From: Anaerocolumna cellulosilytica | GTDB lineage: Bacteria > Bacillota > Clostridia > Lachnospirales > Lachnospiraceae | Assembly: GCF_014218335.1 (NCBI RefSeq) | Contig: NZ_AP023367.1 | Coordinates: 387,001 to 451,000, forward strand | Length of the DNA stretch: 64,000 bases | Direction: 5' to 3' | Shown: positions 46,027 through 54,581 of the stretch, one piece after another | Layout: every line of letters starts with the position of its first letter | Position numbering within the stretch: position 1 is the first letter of the stretch | Notes under the pieces: model-generated | What the model saw: only the letters and a program-made list of their open reading frames with translations | Databases searched by the model: none | Told to the model about the DNA's origin: nothing | Made by a program: the position numbers and the translations under genes

Positions 46027-46269
46027 ATGGGAGAAGTAAATTACCAGATTGAGCTACCGTCATTTACTGGGCGAAATGTTCCGATTGCTGAAATAGCAAA
46101 AGCCATCGGAAAAGATGCCCAATATGTAAGAGTCGGATTGCAAAAAGGGATTCTCAAATTTGGATATGCATTCAAGATGGAGAATTCCTCAGAGTACAAC
46201 TACTTTTGCCCTGACAAGAAGGTATGGGAAGAAATTGGATATTTCAAAGAAGTACCAAGGGCAGTGTAG
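46027..46269 (+). CDS. Excisionase-like DNA-binding protein of element 1
   Basis: 80 aa. Contains PIAEIAKAIGKDAQYVRVGL followed by GILKFGYAFK, matching the arrangement of the 57-aa protein encoded at 57720 in element 2. Small winged-helix-like proteins beside integrase regulators are typical recombination directionality factors. First gene behind the repressible promoter. Function is inferred from position and pattern. Confidence 0.65.
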   Translation: MGEVNYQIELPSFTGRNVPIAEIAKAIGKDAQYVRVGLQKGILKFGYAFKMENSSEYNYFCPDKKVWEEIGYFKEVPRAV

Positions 46270-46291
46270 TAAGAAGTAAAGAAGGGAGTGG

Positions 46292-46407
46292 TTTTATTGG
46301 GATTCCAATAAAAAAGTCCTAACCGATAGGGAAAGGACTTAAAAGACAGCCAGCAGAGCTGATATATCTTATCTCGCAAATATGATTATATCAAAAGCTT
46401 CTGCTGG
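46292..46407 (+). repeat. Cluster of inverted repeats before repA
   Basis: Three consecutive stems: TTTTATTGG-GATT-CCAATAAAA (46292-46313), AAGTCCT/AGGACTT (46314-46340) and CCAGCAGA/TCTGCTGG (46350-46407, long loop). No T tract. May be a leader, a replication origin or an attenuator for the downstream ATPase. Confidence 0.5.
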
Positions 46408-46441
46408 TAACAACGTAATTATTTTATCAGGAGGACGATGA

Positions 46442-47458
46442 ATGAGTGAACAAAAGACAGCATTAAAATTAATCCATATGGAGGATGTGCAGACAAGGGA
46501 AGTAAATTGGCTTTGGTATCCGTATATCCCATACGGAAAGATAACCGTAATAGAAGGAGATCCAGGAGAAGGTAAGACAACACTTGCACTGACATTAGCG
46601 GCATTACTTAGTAGAGGGCAACCTCTTCCATGTGATGAAGATATACCATATGAGCCGATTAGCATTATTTATCAGACAGCTGAGGATGGGATTGACGATA
46701 CGATAAAGCCAAGACTTGAAAAGGCAAATGCAGACTGTAGCAAAATCCGTGTGATAGATGAAACAGAAAAAGAACTGAGTATGACGGATGAAAGACTAGA
46801 GCAGGCAATCGCTAAAACAAATGCAAAGCTTGTAATTCTAGATCCGATTCAAGCCTATATCGGTTCTGATGTAGATATGCATCGAGCCAATGAGATACGA
46901 CCAGTACTAAAGCGATTAGGGATAATTGCTGAAAAGTATGGATGTGCCATTGTTCTAATCGGTCACATGAATAAAGCTTCTGGCTCAAAGTCAACGTATC
47001 GAGGACTTGGCTCTATCGACATTCAGGCAACGGCTAGAAGTGTATTACTAGTAGCAAGAATACCAGATAAACCTAACATTCGTATTATGGCACAAGATAA
47101 ATCAAGTCTTGCGGCGGCAGGAGATTCCATTGGCTTTGAAATATCAGAGGACAGAGGATTTGAGTGTATCGGTCCATATGACATAACAGTAGATGAATTG
47201 CTTGCTGGAAAAGAAGGTAGAGGGCGAAAGAAGTTAGATGTAGCCATTGCCTTTATCAAAGAATATTTCGGAGCGGAAAGTGAAATTTCTTCTAATGATA
47301 TTGAGGAGGAAGCAACTAGAAAAGGTATAAAACGAAATACCTTATTATCTGCAAAGAAGAAGCTTGGGATTATGGCTGGCAATCGTAAGACTACAGATGG
47401 AACGATGTACTGGACTTGGATATTGCCGAAGAAAGAGTTTAACAATTTGACTTCTTAA
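46442..47458 (+). CDS. RepA-like AAA ATPase (AAA_25)
   Basis: 338 aa RecA-fold ATPase. Walker A GDPGEGKTT at residues 39-47, Walker B KLVILDPIQAY, then GHMNKASGSKSTYRGLGS, as in plasmid RepA hexameric helicases and their relatives on integrative elements. A C-terminal winged-helix-like region (EIEEEATRKGI-type, with KRNTLLSAKKKLGI) may bind DNA. Likely supports replication of the excised circle. ATG 46442 follows AGGAGGACG. Confidence 0.82.
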   Translation: MSEQKTALKLIHMEDVQTREVNWLWYPYIPYGKITVIEGDPGEGKTTLALTLAALLSRGQPLPCDEDIPYEPISIIYQTAEDGIDDTIKPRLEKANADCSKIRVIDETEKELSMTDERLEQAIAKTNAKLVILDPIQAYIGSDVDMHRANEIRPVLKRLGIIAEKYGCAIVLIGHMNKASGSKSTYRGLGSIDIQATARSVLLVARIPDKPNIRIMAQDKSSLAAAGDSIGFEISEDRGFECIGPYDITVDELLAGKEGRGRKKLDVAIAFIKEYFGAESEISSNDIEEEATRKGIKRNTLLSAKKKLGIMAGNRKTTDGTMYWTWILPKKEFNNLTS

Positions 47459-47490
47459 GATGGCAGATTCTTAAACTCTGGCGAAGGCTT

Positions 47491-47573
47491 GTGAAGCGAA
47501 GCTTCACATATAACGTGATTAAGCGGCGTAACGCTTGCCCCCTAAGTTTGGGATTTCCCAAACTGATAGGGGG
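47491..47573. other. oriT-like inverted-repeat cluster upstream of the relaxase
   Basis: Nested perfect repeats: GTGAAGC/GCTTCAC (47491-47507), AAGCG/CGCTT (47521-47536), CCCCCT/AGGGGG (47538-47573) enclosing AGTTTGGGA/TCCCAAACT (47545-47564). This density of stems in a 240-bp gap directly ahead of a relaxase gene is typical of an origin of transfer. The nick site is not assigned. Confidence 0.65.
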
Positions 47574-47701
47574 ACATTACTTTCGGAGCAGTGCTTTAAA
47601 ATTCTTACGAAGGAAAGTAAAAAAGAACAGGAAAGCAGAGCTTTTAAAGTAGAGAAAGGAAATCAACAAATGACTGACGGATAAAAAGAAAGGATGATTG
47701 A

Positions 47702-49059
47702 ATGGGGAACTCAAAAACGATATCGGGTGCTTTACACCGTATTCCAAATCTGGAACATAATAATCGTGACCACTGGCCACCCAACGCAACGCATGATAGA
47801 GAAGATAGAAATGTCTATTATGTAAATGGTACAAGAGATTTTACCATTGAGCAGGCATATGACAAATTGTTTGAAGCTTCTTATCAGGAGTGGAGACAGA
47901 AGGAAATTAAAAAGAGCCGTGGGGATCGGTGTCCTGATACTTATTATGAGAAAATTCTGCAAGATAAACAAAAGCATGAACAGTATGAAATTATCTGGCA
48001 GATTGGAGATATGGAAGATACGGGATATGAAAGTGATTTTTATGATTCATTATTTGCAGAACGAGCATTGCTAGATTTCGCAGAACACATGCTGGCGGAA
48101 GTTCCTAATGTAACATTTCTAACAAAGGAACGAATCGATGATCCGGATTGGAATCCTCCGTTTAATGAAGGAATTGTAATCAATAATATGGCTTTCAATG
48201 GAGATGAATCAACTCCACATCTTCATATGACATTTATCCCATATGTGAAGAATTGTAGCAGAGGGCAAACGGTTCAGAATGCATTTTCACAAACATTCAA
48301 GCGAATGGGATATGCAACAACCATGAAGCAAGCTGTCGATGAATCGGATAATCTGGTCTGGCAGGATACACCGCATGGGAAAATTCCACAAATGAAAAAA
48401 GTGGAGTATGGGGCGGTGACTTGGATTGAAGAGCAGAAAGAGTGGATTGCAGATTATATGCAAAAGGAACTTGGTTGGGAGCGGTTCTTTAAGGGTAAGA
48501 ATGAACGTGGGGACTTGCTGTTATCGGATTATCGACGAGAACGAGCTGCGGAACGAGCCAAAGAAGCTGAAAAGAAAGTTTTCTTGGTGGAAGCGGATTT
48601 GAAAACAAAAGAAAAAGCAGTTACGGAGAAGGCTTCCACGATTTTAAGTTAGATGAAATGCTGACGGATAAAAAGAAGAATCTGGAGAATATTGATGATA
48701 CGGTTCGGTATTATGACCGAAAGTTAGATTCAGCAAAGAAAGAACTTGCAGTTGTGGAAGATGATTACAAGGTGGTTTCTGATAAACTGGAAGAGAAAAC
48801 CCGAAAAGCTGAAATAGCGGAAGAAGTATACTTCATGTATAGCAGTGCTGGTCCTGACAGGGAACATGACTTGTTTGAAGAGGTAGTTACGCTTCGTTAT
48901 GAGAATGAGAAGAAGGACGGAGAAATTCGGAGTTTGAAGCAGAAGTTGAATGAAGCATATGAATTTATGAAACGGTTTATGATTGGGGAAATAACGTTGT
49001 TTGAGAAATTTATGCAGGGGGTGAAGGATAAGGTAAGGGATTTTGTGGGAATAAGGTAG
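47702..49059 (+). pseudogene. MobV (Mob/Pre) relaxase, frameshifted
   Basis: The 5' part (47702-48652, 316 aa) carries the MobV signatures: HNNR near the N terminus and the metal-binding DESTPHLH motif. It stops at TAG 48650. The coding sense continues in another frame (open from about 48616, HDFKLDEML...) into a 133-aa coiled-coil segment ending at 49059. Joined they would give about 450 aa, the normal Mob/Pre length with a C-terminal coiled coil. A single indel around 48620-48645 explains this. The catalytic domain is intact, so partial activity is possible. Confidence 0.8.
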
Positions 49060-49066
49060 ATTTGAG

Positions 49067-49095
49067 GAAAGAGTCTGGAAATTCTGGACTCTTTC
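49067..49095 (+). terminator. Hairpin after the relaxase gene
   Basis: GAAAGAGTC (49067-49075) / GACTCTTTC (49087-49095), 11-nt loop that can pair further. No long T tract; a likely boundary between transfer genes and cargo. Confidence 0.5.
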
Positions 49096-49177
49096 GCAAA
49101 TTATTGTAGAAAAATATACCAAAAAGTAGTAAACTACTAATAGTATTGTATACAAAAAGTGATGGGGAGGCAGAGTA

Positions 49178-51646
49178 ATGAGCGTGTATTTAGCTAGAAT
49201 AGAGCACATAAATGATTACTTTAATATTCGTCCAGTAATGGAACTTATTGAGGGTGGATTTGTTGAGGTGGATGCTGGAAAATTTGGACAATATGGAACT
49301 ATAACAATATCAGCAATTTATGGGCAAGTGAGTGATTCACCATTTATTCAAGAACAAAAGTATGTCATGTTGACAATTAGTGATTCAGAATTAGCTTCAT
49401 TGGAGCAAACATATACAGGTTCAAAAATAAAAGCAGTTGACTATATTTCAAAAGTAAAGCCTGTAGATTCGTTTGGGATTAGAGAAGTAATCAAATTGCC
49501 AAAGGGATTTACCTCAAATACCTATAGTGAATGGGGGAATGATACAATATTAGATATCATGCAACCAATTACTAATTCAGTTTATTTATCTGATGAAAAT
49601 AGTGTGTTTGGTCCATTTTCATGGAAGGTTACTCCAGATGGGGGGTATAAATTCTCACCCAACGCTATAGAAAGTGATCCATATGTAATATCAGAATATC
49701 TTATAAGTGATTTTGAAGAGCCAATATATACGTTTGATGCCGCTAAAAGAACAACTGATTTGTATTATGGAAGAGAAAGACATATTTTAAAAAATGATAA
49801 TTTACCAGAAAAAAGTTCTTATATAGATTGTATTGATGATATCGGACTTAAAGAGTTTGTTGGTAGGTTGTTATCTCAAAATGCCGAGACGCGAAAAGCA
49901 AAGAAAGAAATTAGAGATGCTGTAGTGGAGTTGCCAATAGAAGTAATGTCTGAGCAAAGAAGAAATCGTATTTTAGAGTTGGCTAAAAATGGAGATTTGG
50001 CTGATCAGACAATTAATTTAATTCCATCGGTCGTTCTGGAAAATAAAGACTCGTTAGAAAAAATAGCACAAGTAATACTGGATAATAGTAATTATATGGA
50101 AAAACTTTATCCGGTTGTAAAAGAACAAGAAGAGTATAATTCAATTATTGAAAAAATAGAAGTAGAGAAAAAAACCAAACAACAAGAACTTGATGTCTTA
50201 AAAAATGAGATACAAAAACTTCAAGATGCAGGAAATGAAGAGCTAACTATAAATTCGTCAGAAGTGCAAAAATTGGTAAGTGAAAAGGACGAACTGCAAC
50301 GAAAACTGGAAGCGTATAAGGATTTTGAAAATTTAAGTGATAAAGTATATAAATTAAATGGTGAAGTTGAAGATACTCAAAATCAATACAATATGTTGTT
50401 AAGTATGAAAAATACTTTATCTACAGACATTGAACAAAAAGTAAGAGAAGCATATTCAAGTTTTGCCTTTGATGGAGCGATATCAAGCCTGATGCTTCAA
50501 GAAGCTGCAAATTTTGAAAAAAGTAAAAATGTAAAGAGAACAGAAGCATTGGTTGCAACATTACAAACGGTTGAAAGTTATTCTGATATTAGTAATCCAG
50601 TTGACTTAGTAAATTTTGTACATAAAGAGCTTACTGAAAAAGGAAAAAGAAATATTAGTAAGAATGATGTTGCAAATATATTAATATGTATGGCACAAGG
50701 ATTTTTGACAGTTCTTGCAGGGGAACCAGGAACGGGGAAAACATCATTGGTTTCTCTGATTGCAAATATTTTAGGGTTACCAAATGGGGAATATAATCGA
50801 TATTCTGAAATAGCTGTCGAAAAGGGATGGACATCAAGAAGAGATTTAATCGGATACTATAATCCGCTGACAAAGTCTTTTGATGCTTCAAATAAAGGAT
50901 TGTTTTCAGCACTATCAGTTTTGAATGAAGAAAAAAAGAATAATATTGACGATTTTCCATATGTTGTTCTTCTAGATGAAGCAAATCTTAGCCAAATGGA
51001 ACATTATTGGGCAGATTTTATGAGTTTATGTGATTTTGACAAAATGAATAGAAGGATATGCTTATGTGAAGATTATGAATATCTAATCTCGGACACTTTG
51101 CGTTTTATGGCAACAATAAATTTAGATCACACAACAGAAATATTATCTCCACGTCTTATAGATAGAGCATGGATTATTATGCTACATTCTACAGATGTAG
51201 ATATAGAAGATTTTGAGGTTCGTAGTGACATTGGAAAATATCCGCTGATTCAATATGAAGCGTTTAAACGAATAAAAAATTCTGAATTTTGGGAAAATCA
51301 AAAACTTGATACGGCAATTACAGATAAGTTTAATAAGATTCGTGTGTGTTTTCAAGATATTGGTATAAGTTTTAGTCCACGTATAATTGGTATGATAAAA
51401 AAATATTGTTTATCAAGTAAAGGTGTTTTTGATACAAGTGAGAATGTATATTGTGCCTTAGATTATGCAGTGCTTCAAAAAGTTTTGCCAATCATTAATG
51501 GATATGGAGAAGATTACCATGTATTTCTTGAAAAATTGATGGTTGAATGTGATCAAAATACAATGCCAAAATGTTATGAAATGATACAATCAATTATTAA
51601 AAAGGGTAATTTAAATATGCAATACTATCAATTTTTCGCTAGATAA
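49178..51646 (+). CDS. McrB-like AAA+ ATPase with coiled coil
   Basis: 822 aa. The N-terminal ~200 residues are a domain I do not recognise; residues about 320-440 form a long charged coiled coil; the C-terminal half is an McrB-type AAA+ module with Walker A GEPGTGKTS (G515-S523), Walker B VVLLDEANL (D600, E601) and ATINLDHT in the position of the McrB MNTAD motif. McrB proteins are GTP/ATP motors that feed DNA to an McrC nuclease, whose gene follows after 11 bp. Likely anti-phage or anti-foreign-DNA defence. Confidence 0.82.
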   Translation: MSVYLARIEHINDYFNIRPVMELIEGGFVEVDAGKFGQYGTITISAIYGQVSDSPFIQEQKYVMLTISDSELASLEQTYTGSKIKAVDYISKVKPVDSFGIREVIKLPKGFTSNTYSEWGNDTILDIMQPITNSVYLSDENSVFGPFSWKVTPDGGYKFSPNAIESDPYVISEYLISDFEEPIYTFDAAKRTTDLYYGRERHILKNDNLPEKSSYIDCIDDIGLKEFVGRLLSQNAETRKAKKEIRDAVVELPIEVMSEQRRNRILELAKNGDLADQTINLIPSVVLENKDSLEKIAQVILDNSNYMEKLYPVVKEQEEYNSIIEKIEVEKKTKQQELDVLKNEIQKLQDAGNEELTINSSEVQKLVSEKDELQRKLEAYKDFENLSDKVYKLNGEVEDTQNQYNMLLSMKNTLSTDIEQKVREAYSSFAFDGAISSLMLQEAANFEKSKNVKRTEALVATLQTVESYSDISNPVDLVNFVHKELTEKGKRNISKNDVANILICMAQGFLTVLAGEPGTGKTSLVSLIANILGLPNGEYNRYSEIAVEKGWTSRRDLIGYYNPLTKSFDASNKGLFSALSVLNEEKKNNIDDFPYVVLLDEANLSQMEHYWADFMSLCDFDKMNRRICLCEDYEYLISDTLRFMATINLDHTTEILSPRLIDRAWIIMLHSTDVDIEDFEVRSDIGKYPLIQYEAFKRIKNSEFWENQKLDTAITDKFNKIRVCFQDIGISFSPRIIGMIKKYCLSSKGVFDTSENVYCALDYAVLQKVLPIINGYGEDYHVFLEKLMVECDQNTMPKCYEMIQSIIKKGNLNMQYYQFFAR

Positions 51647-51657
51647 GGTGGTGTAAA

Positions 51658-53484
51658 ATGAATCCAACTTTGGTTTTGCGAAGTGATGATAATAAGATTA
51701 TAAGTTTAGAACTGGGAAAACGAAGTAAAAATATAAATGATTTAACAGCAGCAGTAGTCGTATATCAAGATGAACCATATTCATTTTCAATAGAGTATGA
51801 GGAAGCAGTAACCAACATTACAAATATTGAGTTAATAGTTAATAATGAAATGGTGGAATGCAAATACGATGCTAAAAACCTCGACGACAAAACAGTTTAC
51901 GAAATTGAATTAAATAACAAGTTCGTTTTTTCTTTGGTCTATGGACTTACTGAGATTTTAGTTCATATTGAATATGATATTGGGCTTGAGGACTACTTTT
52001 TTACAGATTCCCTTGTAGTAGCGGTGAAACAAAATTATGAGGAAACAGTTGAGTCTCTGTATGATATGTTAAATGACATCTATAAAAAGAATCATGCACT
52101 ATTATTTCGATCAAAAATTCAAAACAAGGATTTGTTTCCTAAGTTTTTGAAAAAAGAAAATGATAAGTTTGATGAAGAAATAGGTTTATTAAGAGTGTTT
52201 ATACAAACATTTTTAAAGAATTATCCGTATTTTTTAAAAAATCCTAAGTTTAAAACTGAAACAGATTATTGTGTTGACTACGTAGAAAAACTACATTCAA
52301 TAGGTAAAGAAAATATACAATATATTGTTACCCACCCAGAAGAACTTAAGCAGGTATACGGAACTTCGGGAATATATGTAAATAAGAAACAAATGATACC
52401 TGAAAAAACCTTAGTAAGCACTTACAAGTACAGTTATGATATCCCGGAAAATAGAACTATAATATCGTTTATTAGAGTTTTACTTGAGGCGGTCGATGAA
52501 AGATGTGAAAAATTGAAATATGCTCTAAAGGCTAATACTTTGCTTATTACTACTAAGGAACCTGTTAAGGATAATTATATTTTAAGTACTCGTATAATCC
52601 AACAATATATGGTCATGGAATTTGGGAATTATTTAGATGAGTATAAGCAGGTGTATAAACAATTATCAAGTGTTTATGTACAATATTGTAATGTTTTGCC
52701 ATGTTCAAGTGTTACAATGAGATCTTTGCCAACTCCAAGCCCAGCATTCTTGGAAATATATCATTATAGAAACATTTATCAAATTATGCGTATTTGGTTT
52801 GGAATGAGCGATGTTACTTATCCTAATAAAAATATTTTGATGCAATTTTCAAATGCAGATAAAATTTACGAATATTACTGTTTGCTTAATATGTATGATA
52901 TATTTATTTCGCTTGGGTTTATCGAGCAACGTGAAAAGAGGTGCGCATATAAATATAGCGTTAATCACCCTAAATTCCAAAATACAGAAGAAGAGAATAC
53001 CTATTATTTTCAAAAAGATGATTTAGAGGTAATTTTGTATTATCAACCAGTGATTTATTCATATTCTAGCGCTTACAATAATGATATAACTTTGTTTAGA
53101 ACAGATAAGCAATACTATACCCCCGATTTTATTATAAAAAAAATCATAAAAGGTGAAGTTACCTATGGAATATTAGATTCAAAATGGAGAAATAGGAATT
53201 CATTAATAAAAAAAGGCGCTGAAGGTGGTTTTCAAGATTCTGTATATAAATATTTATATTCTGTAGTTGATAGTAAAAACCTTAGGAGTGTTGAATTTTT
53301 TTGGATTTTACAAGGTAAGAATGATAATGAAGTTAAGCCAACTTTATATAATAGAAGTGGAATAATTAGTAGAAAACAGGATATTTCATTTAGAAATCAC
53401 AGCGGAATAGTGCGTCTGACACCAGAATCTGGAATTCAGGAGTTGAAGCAAATTATTCGGACATTTGTTAGTTTGGATAAGTAA
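51658..53484 (+). CDS. McrC-like DUF2357 nuclease
   Basis: 608 aa. Beta-rich N-terminal region, a helical DUF2357 middle, and a C-terminal PD-(D/E)xK nuclease: YYTPDF with D490, then GILDSKWR giving D507-x-K509. No signal peptide or membrane segment. Paired with the McrB-like ATPase (11-bp gap), it forms a type IV restriction-like complex. A DUF524/DUF2357 annotation would be expected. What DNA it senses (modified bases or other) cannot be read from the sequence. Confidence 0.78.
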   Translation: MNPTLVLRSDDNKIISLELGKRSKNINDLTAAVVVYQDEPYSFSIEYEEAVTNITNIELIVNNEMVECKYDAKNLDDKTVYEIELNNKFVFSLVYGLTEILVHIEYDIGLEDYFFTDSLVVAVKQNYEETVESLYDMLNDIYKKNHALLFRSKIQNKDLFPKFLKKENDKFDEEIGLLRVFIQTFLKNYPYFLKNPKFKTETDYCVDYVEKLHSIGKENIQYIVTHPEELKQVYGTSGIYVNKKQMIPEKTLVSTYKYSYDIPENRTIISFIRVLLEAVDERCEKLKYALKANTLLITTKEPVKDNYILSTRIIQQYMVMEFGNYLDEYKQVYKQLSSVYVQYCNVLPCSSVTMRSLPTPSPAFLEIYHYRNIYQIMRIWFGMSDVTYPNKNILMQFSNADKIYEYYCLLNMYDIFISLGFIEQREKRCAYKYSVNHPKFQNTEEENTYYFQKDDLEVILYYQPVIYSYSSAYNNDITLFRTDKQYYTPDFIIKKIIKGEVTYGILDSKWRNRNSLIKKGAEGGFQDSVYKYLYSVVDSKNLRSVEFFWILQGKNDNEVKPTLYNRSGIISRKQDISFRNHSGIVRLTPESGIQELKQIIRTFVSLDK

Positions 53485-53497
53485 GCTATATTATAGC

Positions 53498-53525
53498 TTG
53501 ACAAAAATTAATGCTAATGTATAAT
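53498..53525 (+). promoter_or_regulatory. Consensus promoter of a short RNA
   Basis: TTGACA (53498-53503), 16-bp spacer, TATAAT (53520-53525), both perfect, starting 14 bp after the nuclease stop codon. Confidence 0.85.
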
Positions 53526-53531
53526 ATAAGT

Positions 53532-53722
53532 AGAAAGAAGTCCAATATCATTCTCTGCTACAGAGAATTAAAACTTTAGTAGAATAATTGTATATTAATA
53601 TGTAAGAATGCATATTTTATAGTAACTGGGTGCAACTCTCGGTTTCTCCGCTGCGGAGAGTTTAAACATGAGCAGAAAAAAATAAAGTTGCTAGAAAGCT
53701 CTGATGTAATCAGAGCTTTTTC
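53532..53722 (+). ncRNA. Candidate ~190-nt RNA with two covarying hairpin repeats
   Basis: Bounded by a consensus promoter and an intrinsic terminator, with no open frame of note. It carries two related hairpins: TTCTCTG-CTA-CAGAGAA then TTAAAAC (53551-53574), and TCTCCG-CTG-CGGAGA then GTTTAAAC (53645-53667). Aligned over 26 bases about 20 match; the stem difference U-A to C-G is compensatory. AACTCTC (53634-53640) can alternatively pair with GAGAGTT (53656-53662). The RNA precedes a PBECR4 nuclease gene, the layout of an RNA-antitoxin/toxin locus. Function is inference. Confidence 0.6.
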
Positions 53723-53723
53723 T
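53695..53723 (+). terminator. Intrinsic terminator of the short RNA
   Basis: Perfect 11-bp stem AAAGCTCTGAT (53695-53705) / ATCAGAGCTTT (53709-53719), 3-nt loop, followed by TTCT. The nuclease gene begins 30 bp later, so its expression would rely on read-through. Confidence 0.85.
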
Positions 53724-53748
53724 ATTTGCGTGGGAACGAGGATAATAG

Positions 53749-54381
53749 ATGTACAGTGCTATTGAGTTACATGAGGTAGAAGAAAAACCAAGAATTAGCG
53801 ATATTACTATGGCTGTATTACAACAGTATTATGAAATTTATCTGATGCCATTTATATTTGAATATACGGTTACATATGAAAATGGAAGTGAAAAGATGTT
53901 ACAGTTGAGATTTGATGAAGATAATTTTTGTCATCTTCTGGGTGTTGAATCAATTGCAAAAAAAGCAGTGAAATTTTCAATGTTAGCAGAGTATAGAGGG
54001 AAAAAGGGATGGGATAATGTAAAGAATGGGGTAATAACTTTTGCTTGTTTGAAAAAATTAAATCAAAGACAGTTTAAAAATGTAAAGGCTAAATATGTGT
54101 ATTTTTACTTAATGCCAAATATGATTAGCAATCCATTGGCGATTAATTATAAGAGAGATTTGGTCGACCCTGAAACAAACATTGAATGTGAAATTATGTT
54201 TTACAGTTATTGTGAGAATGCTGTGATACATCTAGGGATAGAATATAGTGAAGATAAAGGCTACTATATTGCAAGATCTTTTTTTGTCGAGAAATTATCA
54301 AATGACAATCCAGTTGATAACTATATAAAAAATCAAGAAAATATTTCGGCAGATCTTAAAGCAAAGGTAATCATGCTTTAA
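53749..54381 (+). CDS. PBECR4-type nuclease (candidate toxin)
   Basis: 210 aa. Pattern LRFDEDNFCHLLG, then GWDNVKNGVITFACLKKL, and late IHLGIEY...YYIARSFFVE match what I know of the PBECR4 domain (phage Barnase-EndoU-ColicinE5/D-RelE-like nuclease 4), a predicted RNase fold. Starts with ATG 53749 with a weak GAGGATAAT site. There is no protein antitoxin next to it; instead a promoter-RNA-terminator unit lies immediately upstream. Last gene of element 1. An alternative is a stand-alone defence effector linked to the McrBC-like pair. Confidence 0.68.
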   Translation: MYSAIELHEVEEKPRISDITMAVLQQYYEIYLMPFIFEYTVTYENGSEKMLQLRFDEDNFCHLLGVESIAKKAVKFSMLAEYRGKKGWDNVKNGVITFACLKKLNQRQFKNVKAKYVYFYLMPNMISNPLAINYKRDLVDPETNIECEIMFYSYCENAVIHLGIEYSEDKGYYIARSFFVEKLSNDNPVDNYIKNQENISADLKAKVIML

Positions 54382-54420
54382 CTCAATATGTGCTTTACGG
54401 TTGCTATAGGTAAAAAACAC

Positions 54421-54430
54421 GTAACTAACA
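54421..54430 (+). repeat. Arm-type repeat at the right end of element 1
   Basis: GTAACTAACA, identical to the repeats at 44119 and 44141, 36 bp before the right core. Confidence 0.65.
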
Positions 54431-54465
54431 CTCTACTCAAAGAATCCAGCATTCATGCGGTTCTA

Positions 54466-54493
54466 CAGTTCTCAAACAGCTATCAAAGAGATA
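54466..54493. other. Junction attachment site between elements 1 and 2
   Basis: CAGTTCTCAAACAGCTA (15/17 to the rpsI end) immediately followed by TCAAAGAGATA (exact match to the rpsI end). Distance from TCAAAGAGATA to the first arm repeat is 103 bp at the left end of element 1 and 102 bp here, so this marks the left end of element 2. Confidence 0.65.
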
Positions 54494-54510
54494 AGAAAAG
54501 AATTTTTACA

Positions 54511-54543
54511 ACCCCGAAAAACCCAGTGTTTTCGGGGTTTTCT
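54511..54543 (+). terminator. Terminator at the left end of element 2
   Basis: ACCCCGAAAA (54511-54520) / TTTTCGGGGT (54529-54538) with TTTCTT after. Plays the same role for a gene ending at the core site as the terminator at 44158 does for rpsI; it may also be the original rpsI terminator. Confidence 0.85.
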
Positions 54544-54581
54544 TCATTTTATGGTTCAACTAAAATGGTTAAAAATCAACC

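Larger units (their letters stand above)
44030..54482. mobile_element. Element 1: mobilizable integrative element with defence cargo
   Basis: Bounded by the rpsI core and its degenerate copy, with matching GTAACTAACA arm repeats inside both ends (44119, 44141 and 54421). Contents: terminator, tyrosine integrase, XRE repressor, excisionase-like protein, RepA-like ATPase, oriT-like repeats, frameshifted MobV relaxase, McrB/McrC-like pair, RNA plus PBECR4 nuclease. No conjugative type IV secretion genes, so transfer would need a helper. The cargo is visibly more AT-rich than the ribosomal genes. Confidence 0.8.

Noticed and set aside
48730-49209. 159-codon minus-strand frame opposite the relaxase tail
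   Set aside because: Antisense to the coiled-coil tail and start of the McrB-like gene; low-complexity Leu/Phe/Tyr-rich translation with no family resemblance.
53551-53667. A mini CRISPR array in the hairpin repeats
   Set aside because: Only two units, separated by about 80 bp, that differ at several positions; no further repeats, spacers or cas genes. Better explained as structured RNA.
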